A DNA stretch of 64,000 nt from Cymodocea nodosa. Its lineage: Eukaryota; Streptophyta; Magnoliopsida; Alismatales; Cymodoceaceae. The position numbers were made by a program, and so were the translations under genes. Each line of letters starts with the position of its first letter. The stretch's first letter is position 1. Below, in pieces: positions 43,039-55,120 of this stretch. Location of the stretch: contig JAZBRI010000011.1 of the NCBI GenBank assembly GCA_036874045.1, positions 9,229,501-9,293,500 on the forward strand, read 5' to 3'. A model generated the notes under the pieces. That model was not told the origin of the DNA. It made no database searches and worked only from the letters and a program-made list of their open reading frames with translations.

Positions 43039-44828
43039 TATAACTCATTGAGTTAACTAACCTAACAAGTAAAACGCTGTCTAGAGGCAGTTTTACACAT
43101 TACCTTTTATAACATAATGTTCAGTTAGTACACTTTACTAAAAAACAAGTTTCAAATGCTTCTTTCCAAAGACAACACACATGCTACGCTTAACATTATC
43201 TTGAGAACAATGTAAACTATTCTAACATTCTCTTCATATGAATCTAAAATAGTTTGTTTGTCTTTTTAAATTGTTTCATCAAGATCTTAAGAGGACTTAA
43301 ATTTAGATTAACCAAGATTTTTATTCTGAATTATATTAATCTATTTTGGACATTGTTAAACCTACCCCTACAAATATACTTCTCATATATATTCAATAAC
43401 ATACAAAATATACTTGTATAACAATAGATGTTAAGTATAACTATACTTTTAAATTTTCTTTTCAGAAACTTCCATTATCCTGAATTCATCAAAAATGATT
43501 TCCAAAATCAATTCCTACTATATATGAATCAAAATACAACTTTGAACTCAATATGATTAATTCAAGGAGAATAAAAGAATGTATCTCACATAAACATTTT
43601 CAAAAGTACTAATGTTGATTCAATAAATCAGTAGTCATATTGGTAGAAACTATATTTGATTCAAAGATATCTGTAATTAATGAAACAACTTTTTCTTTTC
43701 AAAACAGTAAATATTGATAATTTTCTTTAAAAGTTAGTTTGAAAAGCTTGAATCATATAAGAGCTTTCTAATGTACCCGTGTAATGAGCTTTCAGTCAAC
43801 AATCCCAGATCTAGTCAAGACCTTAGGTTGCTAGATTTAAAGAATCCTTTTTCAGGACAACAATCCTTACATACCTATCTGCTCAAGTACAAAAGGCTCA
43901 TGATCAAATTGATCAATAAACTCTCAAAGATTTTCACTTTGTAAGAACTTTTCATTTTAAGCACAGTATATATGTATTCCATTAATACATATGCAATAAA
44001 ACACAAATCTCATATAATTTACTGAGTTTTAGTTAAGCATTCTATTTTCTTTTTAAAATCATGAAACTATTAAACTCATAAAATTCAGTAAAAACATAAG
44101 ATACTATATCTAGATTTGTATGAATAGTAAAATTTTGTATCATCTTATATAAGATTCTAAATATAACATTCAAGCAGTTATAGTTCTTAAAGATTTTACA
44201 ATCTCAATTATCAAATAGTTATAGCAAATTCATAAAAAAAATTTCAATGTCCATAAAACTTTTGCAGTACCATTCTAATTCCTTTAATTAACAAAATTAC
44301 ATGGTTGTTACTTTAATTACCTTCCCCCATACCTACATTTTGCATTATACTCAATGTAAAAGATTTTATAGTAAATATAATAATTGTAGCAGGCAGGAAT
44401 ATTGTTTCGTTGACTTAGCACCTAACTCAACGAACTTAATTCGTTGAATTAATGAATAACTCCCCAAACTGAGTTTAAATGTGAATTCAGGATAAGTAAT
44501 CAATTACATAACTTGTTCTTTTGTATCTCCTTCAATATCTTTTGATTTTTGATTCTGAAAAACTTTTCATTCACACATAAAAGTAGAATATATAACAAAA
44601 CATAACTTGTTAAATCAGTGTCTTGTGTGGAACCCAGGATCCTATGCCTTTGGTGGCTCACAAGCAAGCCAATTGGTTTCCCAGAATAGATACCAACAAA
44701 CTGGATTGAAATTTTGTTTTTTTTTTTCTTATAAAATAAAACTAAAACTAAAAAAAAAATTCTTTTCTTTTTCTTTTTTTCTAAAAATAAATGCAAAATA
44801 CACAACATTAAAAATACAAAATCACAAT
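43039..44828 (-). other. 3' noncoding region of copy R
   Basis: No gene. On the minus strand it carries CAACG hairpins (44405-44465, 43029-43055) and the conserved block at 44322-44367 (TTTTACATTGAG, AATGCAAAATGTAGG, TATGGGGGAAGG). Several stretches align with copy L 19548-21300. A homopurine/T-rich patch lies at 44720-44790. I do not see a clear LTR start before the junction with copy M. Confidence 0.65.
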
Positions 44829-45965
44829 TTAAGAACATGATTGAAAAGTAGTAACAAATGGAATAAACGTGTTAGTCCATGCAAACTTTTTAGGTGTAAT
44901 TCTTCTTGCTATTAATTCTATTTTAATGCAGTCTGTTTTCCTTTTTAGCTTGTAAACTTGCAGTATGTTATCAATACTAAATATAAGTGTATTTCCATTA
45001 ATGAAATGAAATGCAGAAAGGGATCCTCATTTGTTCCAAAATAATATAGTTATTTCTATTTCTACATCTATTTCAATATATTCCTCTTCCCACTTCCATT
45101 CATTTAGGTCTTTTATAATCCATATTTGAAATTTCCTCAATTCATCCCACCATCTTATCAGACATAAAGTAGGATCATCATATTCATTATACCACATTCC
45201 TAATTGAATTTTATCATATTCTGAAGATGGTGGTTTAGCTATATCACTCGGAATAACTAATATTTCTATAAAATCATCATAACTATCTATGCTTACTATG
45301 TATAAATCAGATTTAAATGCAACTGATATATCTGTGACTAGATATATATATCTATCAAGTATGACATGTATGTTGTTAATTAATGCTCTCTGTCCTAGAT
45401 ATATCATAGTATTTTCAGTCCAAGATCTATCTAGAAAATCATACACACTTAAGCATAAATCTTCATCCCAATTTCTAGTTGGTCTCTAATAATTTAATTT
45501 TTTAGGAATGGTCAAATTTTTATTAGAAAATGTTAAAGCTGACCCACAATTTTCAGTTGGTACTTCAATTCTATTAGGCCTTCCTATATTCCATTCTTCT
45601 CTTGTGATAGAATTTCTAATCAAAATATTAGGTAACAAAATTGCATACCTTGGTTTGGTTTTGTAAATAATCAATCCTTCATCCATCCCCATAATATAAT
45701 CTACTCTTTCTAATGTATTGGGTGGAATTCCAACAGTTTCTTCCATATTCAAATATTCATAGCTGATTGAACTACGATTAAATGACTTCCATAAAAATTC
45801 ATCTCTAATCTTAGTCATTTTTGTAGCTTGTAGTCCATGAAAATATTTTTCTCTATCATAGTCTTTAATTTCCTTTAATACACAACACAATCTACACAGA
45901 TCTTTAGCTGACAGGTTACTCAGTACTTCCCTCAGTACATCTTGTGGTAATTTCATCAATTCCAT
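44829..45965 (-). pseudogene. F-box protein gene, copy R (most complete copy)
   Basis: Start at 45965 (MELMKLPQDVLREVL), chosen because all three copies begin there just after the acceptor-like ATACAG. Stop TAA at 44831-44829, giving 378 residues with no frameshift. The F-box is LSAKDLCRLCCVLKEIKDYD-like (residues about 5-42). The F-box-associated part includes LLPNILIRNSITREEWNIGR, LCLIRWWDELRKFQIWIIKD and ILQVYKL. Two in-frame stops remain: TAG at 45488-45486 (Trp) and TGA at 45029-45027. In plants such proteins recruit substrates to SCF ubiquitin ligases. The target is unknown. Candidate intron 46121-45977 precedes it. Confidence 0.85.
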
Positions 45966-46134
45966 TTGTTGTGATTCTGTATAACACAAACAAACATTTA
46001 ATAGAGACAAACTTAACATAGCTACTTACACACCCTCATGGAGTTAGGTCATAACTCAACAGACTAAGTTCGTTGAGTTTAGTAATAACTCTACAATATT
46101 ACTAACTATAATTAAACTTACATTTTTTTCTTTT

Positions 46135-46569
46135 TATATATTTTCTTTTTATATTTACTATATTATACATAGTTATTTTAGTTATACTTCTTCATTCAGC
46201 TTCCCTCTTATAGGAGGTATCAATTTCATTAATAGTTCTATTGACAGGGTTAGGTACTGCTTACATTGGTAATCCTATAGTAGGTCTAACTTCTATTGAT
46301 TCCTTCTATCTAGGGGGTATATTTCTATTCATATTTTGATTTTGAATGGCAACATTTCCAAATACAAGATCTAGATGATTGTTTAATTGTTGGATTATCT
46401 TTTCTAATTTCTCTATTCTAGATCCTTGTTCAATTAACGCTTCATAACTTATATTTTTGTCATTTATATTTTCTCCTCCTTGGAAATTGTTGTTTCTCCA
46501 AGATAGATTCGGGTGATTTCTTCAATTAGGGTTATAAGAATTTCCAAAGTTATCTTTCTGGTTTCTAGC
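46135..46569 (-). pseudogene. gag: gag C-terminal part, copy R
   Basis: On the minus strand it continues gag after the copia insertion with ARNQKDNFGNS-like sequence, NPNWRNHPNLSWRNN, and the coiled coil, to about 46135. It joins the N-terminal part at 55121 when the insertion and one ATAAA are removed. The GTAAGT donor follows at 46121. Confidence 0.82.
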
Positions 46570-46574
46570 ATAAA

Positions 46575-47765
46575 TGTAGGATCATCTATATCACAAGAGG
46601 GGGGTGAATTGTGTCTGTAGTAATTAAAATACTAGTGGATAAAACAAGAGCACAAAACACTCGTAAATGAAATTCTATTCTTTATGTAAAGACAGAATTT
46701 ACAATATCTTTCAACTCAATTCCCTTCTTGAAGGTTTTGATATAGTAATGTTCGATATACAATTCAAATAGAAAAATAAAGCTCTTATTCAAAACTAATT
46801 TTGAGTTGTATAAAACCTAATCTTTATGCACACAGCTTCTTTCCTTCTCTTTGCTCAGCTTCTATATCTTTTCTTCTCCAATTGTCGAATTTCCAAACTT
46901 CTTACATTTGTAGCTCCTTTTCTGAAATTGCTTGGAATTTCGAACTTCTTTTGATGTTGGAGAACTTTTCAGAATATGAATATTCAAACTTAACTTTTCA
47001 GTTAGGGATCCGGATTGAATATTTAGACTTGGTTTTTAAGATTGGGATCCTCTGTTGTAATGTAGCTCGTACTCTCTATTAGTAATCGAACTTTGTTATC
47101 TTTCACGTTCAGCATGTTCATCCATTTAATCCATAATCCACGTACTAATTTTTTTCATTAATCCAAATTACTATCTTTTTGAGTTTCCACTTTCTCCACT
47201 ATAATTTTGAATTTCCACGATCTCCACTCGCAGATTCATTGAAACTTTATCTTCCTGGAGTCTTATAAAATATCTTCTAAGTCTTTGATTTAGTCGAACA
47301 CTTATCCTTTAAGTCCTGTAAAACTCGAACACTTATCTATAACTCATCGAGTTTTTACACCTGCAAAACACATGACTAAACATAGCAAACTTATCTGTTC
47401 ATTAGTCATTTTATAAAACTCGAAGACTTATCTATCCATGCGTATAAAAACTTGAATAGTTATCTAATTATTTGATTTTCATTACCGAATGCACATGGAA
47501 AACACGTGACAACTTAAAACATTAAAAACACACGTGCAGATAACTTGACTATACGAGTTTTTAACATAAACTATTCGACAAAAATGAACTATTAAATATC
47601 CAAAAGTTTAACTATCGAAAATCTAACTCTTCAGAAATCTTTAACTTATCTGACATAAAAATGAAACTTTTCGATAATCTATTAACTATTATACTTAGAG
47701 AATATTATTTAGACTTATTTAAAAACTTTAATAAAGCATATATCATCAAAACAAAATTCCTAACA
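46575..47765 (-). repeat. 3' LTR of copia family B
   Basis: On the minus strand it starts TGTTAGGAATTTTG and ends GATGATCCTACA. It contains pairs of AACTCGAA and TTCGAGTT and CACGTG boxes near 47503 and 47531. It matches 5572-6789 in full. Confidence 0.9.
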
Positions 47766-47779
47766 ATCTCCCCCTTTTT
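47766..47779 (-). other. Polypurine tract of copia family B
   Basis: On the minus strand TAAAAAGGGGGAGAT abuts the LTR start. This is the standard copia/SIRE plus-strand primer. Confidence 0.85.
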
Positions 47780-48036
47780 AATGATGTCAAAACCTAATAA
47801 GTCAAATAATCTATCTCTTCTCCCCCTTTTTGGCATTATAAAAAAGTAAATAAAATGTAAGGAAGAAAAATATTCTATGTACATATTGTTAAAAAAGTTA
47901 TTTTTAGACATGCATAACTTTCATGGATTAAGCATAAGCTGTTTAAATATCAACTATAAAAAAAAATAATCACGTGAGCATTAAATGCAATAAACAGTTG
48001 ACATAATATTTTTGGTTACAAATTACAAGAAATAAA

Positions 48037-50624
48037 TCATGTAATACATAATTTGTATAACCACAAGCCTCTTTGTCTTCGAAAAATACTGATTAGAGTA
48101 TCTGAAATTTGCTTTGCAATTTCTGTACTTACTCTGTTTATCTGATTAATTACTGCTTGATCTAAATCATTTTGTGAAACTTGTGATGGTTGCTGTAAAA
48201 ATTCAAAATGGATGTCTGTATTTATACCTGTATTTGTATCTGTATGTATACCTATATTTATATCTGTATATTATTGTTGTTCTGAAAATTGTGTTGATTG
48301 TTGCTATTACTGTTGTGATTGTGTTTGCCAATCCTATTGTTGTTGTTGTTGAATTACAGGTGTATCTGCTTCTTGGTATTTTTGGAGTTCCTTTGTAGAG
48401 AAAGATCTTGACTTTAATCTTTTCTATGGCCAAGGTGTAATATATGTTTGACTTGCCACAAATCTCAAAATCGTATCACCATAAAATAATTTACTCTGCA
48501 AATGTAAGATATGAGAAACAAAAATATCATACCAGTTCACTTGTATATGGTTAATTAATGCATATGTAGCATAAAGACAACATCTGCCAACTTCTGCACC
48601 ATGACCAAACCTCTGAAACAATGAAGCATGCAGTATTTTTGCAATAAAACGTGCTTGGCCATTTAAATCATTTAGTAATCTCAATGGTTTGTTGCTAGTT
48701 AGATCTTTAGCTAAACTTTTAATGTCCCATCCCAATTGATAAACTTGTTTTCTTTCTGATAATTTAAGTCCTTCATTTTTCAGACCAAGTACTTGATAAA
48801 GTAAATCTGGAGTTAAATATATGTCATTGTCTTGTATATTGGAAACAGGAATACCTTCTTCCACTGTTAAGTTTGAGTAAAAACAACTGATAAGTTCTAG
48901 TATAACAAGATGGCCTAGCTGTTGTGGAAGTAGAGTTAACAAGCCTTGAAATTCAAACATTTCTCATATATGTGCCATCCCGTCAAACTTAACTAGTCTT
49001 GAATATAAAACTATAAAAGTTTTATATGTTTGAAATTTGTCATAACAGGAACTATTTCTGAACCATAATAATGTATTTTCGTTTAAACTCTGTTCAAGAT
49101 TAGGTATTTTCCTGTCATAATATTCTGATCTGGGACTGGTTTTAATATTATCACCAGTATCTATATTTTCAAAGCTTTTAGAACTGGTGGAATTTCTATC
49201 AAAGCTAGTATAAATGTCTGAAATATCTGTTATTATCGTATCAATAATCTGCTGAAATTCTTCTATTTGATCTTCTTGAGACATATTAGTAGCAACAGTC
49301 TCTGTATTAATCTGTCTATCAACAACATGTATATCTATGATTGATCTATACAACAATTGTCTCTATAGGAAAGAATGTTCTATAATAGATTCATTCTGTA
49401 TTTCTGAAATTTCTATACTTGAGACATTGGTAGTGTGATAGTCAATTTGTAACTATGTATGTTGTTGATTATATACATTTATCACCAAGTATATTATATA
49501 CTGTAACAAACATAACCATATGTATAAACTATAGTATAAGCAACTATACCAAAAATCAAAAGTTTCTATCCGAGATACAGTTAGAGGAAGAATATCTGTA
49601 CATTCCTCTTCAGATGAAATATGTTCAACATTCATAGACTCAATGTCTATATCATCAAAAATATCATCAAAATTGATATCATCTGTATATATATCATCAA
49701 AATTTCCTACATGTTCTCTTTCCGTAGGAAAAGAATGTGTGCCTACAGAATGATGTGAAAAACTATCCATTGTATTAAAAGATACATTATGCACTAATGT
49801 GACACAATACCTTAGAGTGTATGCGTGTAATCCAATATTTGTCACATCTGCTAGGATTCCTGACACAAACATCTATCCAGCTTCTGTAATGGAACATAGT
49901 TTTCCATTTTTCAATGATTCTTCTTTTTGCTGCAATATTCCTTGTACACCTGCAGTTAATCCAAAATATTCTATTGTCTTTTTCTTTTTCCAACTATATG
50001 TCTGCAGTGTTTCTGGTTGTTCAGGAGGTTCTAAAATTTTCTTAATTTTGCCTGTTAAAGGCACCATGATGCCTAGGTGATAATAATGGAATATAGAGTT
50101 TTAAGCTCTCAACCTCTACCATTTTTAGTTATAAACTTTTTGTCCTTCACTTCGAAAGCCTATTTTCCTAATGGCAGTTTTCTGTTCATTTATATACTGT
50201 TGAATGTCATCTAAAACAGTCGGGGGAAAATAATGTTGGGAATACAAGGATTCTAATTCCTTGTTTGCATTTTCTATCATTAGTCCCCATTTCTTTCCAT
50301 AGTAAGTGACAAACTGTATCGATTTCTCTGGTACATGTCCAGAACTTGTAACAACTGCAAGATTAGGTTGTAAAGTTCGTTTCCATAGTTGTAATGCGGA
50401 AAGTTCAATCTATTTTAGTCTAAACTGTGTTTCAGCATAATTGCGAATAACTTCTAATAGAAATTTTTCTCATCTTGAACAGCTTTTCTAATTTCATGTA
50501 GTACTTCATTTGTAAAAGTGTACCTTGAGTAGATGTCATTGATTTCACTTTGTATTTTCTGAAGTTCCAGGTCTCTTTTCTGCACTTTTGTCATTCTACC
50601 ATGTCCTCTTGCACATCCAGACAT
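48037..50624 (-). pseudogene. ORFx homologue inside copia family B (plant transposon protein-like)
   Basis: Start MSGCARGHGRMTKVQ at 50624. A frameshift near 50470, then one frame from about 50450 to the TGA at 48039-48037, about 860 residues in all. The globular part reads FEFQGLLTLLPQQLG, LLYQVLGLKNEGLKL, LNDLNGQARFIAKIL and INHIQVNWYDIFVSHI (48960-48500), clearly related to ORFx of copy L (15070-15570) in the same order. After a TAG at 48426-48424 the frame continues with a Gln-rich stretch and a TDTNTGINTDIH repeat, so the true C-terminus is near 48040. Further stops at 48963, 49362 and about 49875 are at Gln-like positions. It lies between gag and the 3' LTR, where SIRE-type elements carry env-like ORFs. 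Function unknown. Confidence 0.75.
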
Positions 50625-50639
50625 TGTCAATTAATCTTC

Positions 50640-51518
50640 ACTGTGCACTATAGAACTTAGTGGAAGTAAAGATTGTGAAGCTAGGGTTTTACCAAGGTAG
50701 AAACAAAAAAGGTTGTCAGTAAAACATTTATAACTCTTCGAGTTTATAAACGGATAAACGGATTCAATCATTGAAATCATAAATATAAGATCCGTTATTG
50801 ATAAATAACTCGAGTGCTTACAATAACTATACGAGTTTTACAACCAATAATAGCAGAATTCTTAGCGTAACTATTCGTGTAAAGAAAATAACTTCGGACT
50901 AAGTGAAAAGTGAGAAAACTCGAAGACTTATGATAACTATTCGAGTTTTGTGAGCAGTAAAGCACATAACTATACAACAAACGAGAATAGTTATTGTCAG
51001 AGATTAAGTCTTTCAGAAAAATATAAGAATATTAAGTTAACTGTTCGAGTTTCTCAAATGGATAGGTGTGAAAGTCAAAGAGTTAAACATAACTGTTCGA
51101 GTTTCAACTGAGACATAATAAAGCAATGAAATTCAACACGTGCATAATTCTAACTTAAGGTGTTCAGATATTTTCGGATACTTATAAACCTAACTATCTG
51201 ATGCTCAGATGTATTTTGGAGAGTTACCAGATAACTTACTAAACATTCACTTAAGATATGCATTTAGGCTTCAACACGTGTACTTCAGGAAATAATAAAA
51301 TATTCTATTGAACATTTAAAACATAACTGTCCGATATACATACAATATAGTCTTTCGAAATCACAAAAAATTTGGATACTTAAGAATTAAAAAAAAACTG
51401 TATTTCACTGACAGTTTAGAAATGTACTTAATTAATGTTAATTTCCTGAAATTATGCAGATTCTTTCATGAAAACATATAATAGTTTATAAGAGTTGAAT
51501 TATTATATGAGAAATTGC
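50640..51518 (-). repeat. Block resembling the Athila-like LTR, inside copia family B
   Basis: On the minus strand, ATGAAAGAATCTGCATAATT and the following GGAAATTA...TTAATTAAGTACATTTCT (51480-51415) match copy L LTR 21474-21525 closely. The next part shares ATAATATTTTATTATTTC-like sequence and a CACGTGT box (51280). It ends in a TATA-like GAGTTATAAATG (about 50725-50736) about 100 bases before the ORFx start. It could be an LTR-derived promoter for that ORF. Confidence 0.6.
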
Positions 51519-52583
51519 TCCCCCTACATAAATGTAGTCTAAAGAATCTATGGCATACTTAAACTAGGTTGCCAAGCCCTTAGTAGATTTGGCCTTAAAA
51601 GGTCAAATAGCTTACTTAAAAAGGATGCTAAGCCTTAAATAGATTTGAGTCTCTCTATTTTTTTTTTTTTTAAATATGAATTAAATACAGAAATCAGTAG
51701 TAGATTTAACAATTTAGACTTTTTGGCTTTTATCTTATTCAGTTTACAAAAGATAATTCATAGAGATGTACTTTCAGGAACTTTAAAAGAATTCAATAAT
51801 GAGTACACGAACTTAAGAAAATAAATAACGTATATTATGTGAAAAAAATAGATAACAACAAGGAAGAATAACAAAGACTATATACACAGATTATGGCAGG
51901 ATTGTTATAACACCTTGAAAAATAAATTAAGCTTGAGTACATTACCCCCCCCATTTTTTTTTGTTTATATTCATATATATATATATATATTATGTATTAC
52001 CTCCCACGATATCATCTTTTTACGTGATCACAATCCTTTGCTTAGAGGAAAGATAACCAGTTACTCAATGACAAGTGAGAACAGGTAAATTTTTTTTTTT
52101 TTTAATATAATCTAAATTACTTGCAAAATAAGTTTTCAGTCAGCACATCCCAAACTAGTTGGTTTAAGTGACTAGGGTTTAAGATCCCCCAACAGACTTA
52201 ATTACTCAAGTAATTGCTGACAAAAAAGAAAATAAAACAAAACAGTAAATTAAATTAGAAGCAACCGCAAGACTTAATTTTTCTAACAAAATGTTAATAA
52301 TTTTCCTTTAATAAAAAATACATACTTTCTATGTATTTTCCTATTAAAATCTCTATAATAGCATATACATAAGTAACAAAAATACAGTTGGCACTCACAT
52401 TGAATCAATTTAACTTTCCTTAAGTAATCTTTTATGAATTTTTCTTAAATAAATTGACTTCAATAAAACTCAGAATTTCATAAATTCTTAACAACCAAAA
52501 AACTGTAATTCGAAAATAGATATTTTGTTTTTTTTTTAATAATAAAGACATTAATTTCTAAAACTACATTTTTAATGAACCAG
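51519..52583 (-). other. Athila-like 3' noncoding block inside copia family B
   Basis: No gene. On the minus strand it has a purine tract TGTAGGGGGAG (about 51519-51530) at the edge of the LTR-like block, GAGTAACTGGTTATCTTTCC with GGATTGTGATCACG (52010-52065) resembling 11275-11320 of the LARD-like element, and several A/T homopolymers (51658, 52093, 52530). An AT dinucleotide run is at 51972-51990. Confidence 0.55.
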
Positions 52584-54089
52584 TCAAAAAGAGATTTTAT
52601 CTCTTGGAACCCATTCTAGAGTGGGTCCAAGAATTTTAGAGAGAGTCATATCAAAATTATCAATATTTTTAAACTTCAACTTATCCATTTTCTGATAATT
52701 ATTTTTGCGTTTCTTTCTCTTAGTATTATAATTATCAGAGCATTTATCTCTATGTAAACTAGAGTTAAAATTTTCATTTCTAACATTATTTGATTTCTGA
52801 TTCCAATATTTGATATTCCTTAAATATGAAGAAAATTGATCAAGAATATTAAAATTCTCAAATGACTTAGCTTGATTTTTCTGAAAATTTCTTTGGACAT
52901 TCTTACATCGTATGCTATCATTTACATGTTGCATTTTATCAATTTGCACATATTTATCTCCCTTTTTAATCACACATGGAATAGTTTTTCTTTTACTATT
53001 CTTAGTACTGGAAATAAAGACATTATTTTTAGCAGTACCATCATGGAATATATAATTTTCAAAAGATGCATCATGTAAACCAATACCATGTTTTTCTACA
53101 TTTGATATTTTATTACTAAGTTCATTTGTTATAGTTTGACTATTATTCCATTTACTTAATATAGCCTTTTGATCGCAGACCTTAATCTTTAACATATCAA
53201 TTTCTGAATTTAAATCAGTAATAGTTAGTTCCAGTTTTTCAATTTCACAGATCATTTTCTTCTTATCAGCAATTAAATTTTCACAATTAGCATGCAATTT
53301 TCTTTCTATAGTAGTAAACTTTAAAATTTCCTGTGCATGCCTTTGATTTTCTTCTTTAAATTTATTCAACGTAGAGTTTAGAAAATCAATCTTATTTTCA
53401 GATTCATCTAGCATTTTCCTAGTGTTCTTTCTTTCTTATATTTTCTGGTCAGTCTATTGTATTCAACAAGTAATCCATCAAAACTATCAAAGTTAGCATT
53501 TTGATCAGAGGATACCTCATTGGATTTTGCCATAAAGCATATGTTTGTCAAATTTTCTTCTGAATCTGATGTTGAATCCTTTGTTTCTTCACTTTGTGAA
53601 GCTGAAGAGTCATCCCATGTCACTTTAAGTGCTCTTCTCTTTCTGAATTTCTTACTCCTAAAATTCCTCCTCGAATTCTTCTTATCTTTGTTGAGAAGAC
53701 AATCAGTTTGAAAGTGACCTGATCTATTGCACTTGTAGCATATGCTTTTGTCTTTCGTGAATGACTTCTTCTCCATATCTCCAAATGTCTTTGCTGACCC
53801 GAAGTTCTAGGGTTTCTTCAACAGATTTCTAAATTTTCTAGTCAATAACAGTAAATCATCGTTAGAATCACTAGTGACTTCTGAGACTTTATCAGCCTCA
53901 AAAGCCAGATCTCATCTAGGGTTTTTCCCTTTTAGATCTAAATGTTGTACTTCATAGGATGTTAGATTTCCTATGAGATCATCGAGAGTATATGTATTTA
54001 AATCTTTGGACTCTTCAATAGATGTTGTCTTCTGAGCCTAAATTTTAGTTAAAAATCTAAGGATCTTTCTTACCAAGTCTTTTTCCTCA
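52584..54089 (-). pseudogene. gag: gag of copia family B
   Basis: Enters from the truncated side with SIEESKDLNTYTLDDLIGN and LTSYEVQHLDLKGKN (about 54030-53930). The zinc knuckle CYKCNRSGHFQTDC (53730-53685) follows, then a basic stretch and RALKVTWDDSSASQSEE. After a shift near 53405 a long coiled-coil region (residues 1-110 of the 52584-53414 frame) leads to KILGPTLEWVPRDK, the usual gag end before protease, and a stop. The N-terminal third, the primer site and the LTR 3' end are deleted. Pol does not follow. Confidence 0.85.
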
Positions 54090-55115
54090 ATATACAATTC
54101 AAATAGAAAAATAAAACTCTTATTCAAAACTAATTTCGAATTGTATAAAACCTGATCTTGATGCACACAGCTTCTTTCCTTCTCTTTGCTCAACTTCTAT
54201 ATCTCTTCTTCTCTAGTTGTCGAATTTCTAGACTTCTTACGTTTGCAGCTTCTTTTCTAAAATTGTTTGGAATTTCGAACTTCTTCTAATGTTGGAGAAC
54301 TTTTCAGAATATGAATATTCAAACTTAACTTTTCAGTTAGGGATCCGGATTGAATATTTAGACTTGGTTTTTGAGATTAGGATCCTCTATTGTAATGTAG
54401 CTCGTACTCTCTATTAGTAGTCGAACTTTGTTGCCTTTCACGTTCAGCATGTTCATCCACTTAATCCATAATCCACGTACTAATTTTTTTCATTAATCCA
54501 AATTACTATGTTTTTGAGTTTTCACTTTCTCCACTATAATTTTGAATTTCCACGATCTCCACTCGTAGATTCACCGAAACTTTATCTTCTTGGAGTCTTG
54601 TAGAATATCTTCTAAGTCTTTGATTTAGTCAAACACTTATCATTTAAGTCATGTAAAAACTCAAACACTTATCTGTAACTCTTCGAGTTTTTGCACCTGC
54701 AAAACATGTAACTAAACATAGCAAACTTATCTGTTCATTAGTCATTTTATAAAACTCGAAGACTTATCTATCCATGCATATAAAAACTAAAACAATTATC
54801 TAACTATTCAATTTTCATTATCGAACACACATGAAAAACACGTGACAACTTAAAACATTAAAAACACACGTGCAAATAACTTAACTATATGAGTTTTTAA
54901 CATAAACTATTCGACAAAAACGAAACGTTAACTATTCGAAAGTTTAACTATCGAAAATCTAACTCTTCAGAAATCTTTAACTTATCCGACATAAAAATGA
55001 AACTTTTCGATAATCTATTAACTATTATACTTAGAGAAATATACTTAGAGAATATTATTTAGACTTCTTTAAAAACTTTAATAAAGCATATATCATCAAA
55101 ACAAAATTCCTAACA
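54090..55115 (-). repeat. 5' LTR of copia family B, inner end deleted
   Basis: Starts on the minus strand TGTTAGGAATTTTG at 55115 and follows the 3' LTR until 54090, where about 165 bases that should end it are missing and gag sequence begins. Contains an ACTTAGAGAAATAT duplication near 55030 not seen in the other LTRs. Confidence 0.88.
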
Positions 55116-55120
55116 ATAAA

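Larger units (their letters stand above)
46575..55115 (-). mobile_element. Family B Ty1/copia element without pol, carrying an ORFx homologue, target duplication ATAAA
   Basis: LTRs lie at 54090-55115 (5', truncated at its inner end) and 46575-47765 (3'), with ATAAA at 46570-46574 and 55116-55120. The interior reads, on the minus strand: copia gag with a CCHC knuckle (54089-52584), then noncoding and LTR-like blocks related to Athila elements (52580-50640), then a large ORFx-like gene (50624-48037), and the GGGGGAGAT purine tract at the 3' LTR. Integrase, RT and RNase H are absent, so it could only have moved with proteins from a relative. LTR halves differ by about 10% in a 165-base sample, mostly transitions, so it is old. 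Confidence 0.85.

Noticed and set aside
45966-46019. Upstream in-frame start for the copy R F-box (MLSLSLLNVCLCYTES)
   Set aside because: It lies inside the candidate intron and is not conserved in frame in copies L and M, which begin at MELMKLP.
46801-47082. Plus-strand ORF of 93 codons in the family B LTR
   Set aside because: Antisense to the LTR orientation, no motif, and not kept open in the other family B LTRs.
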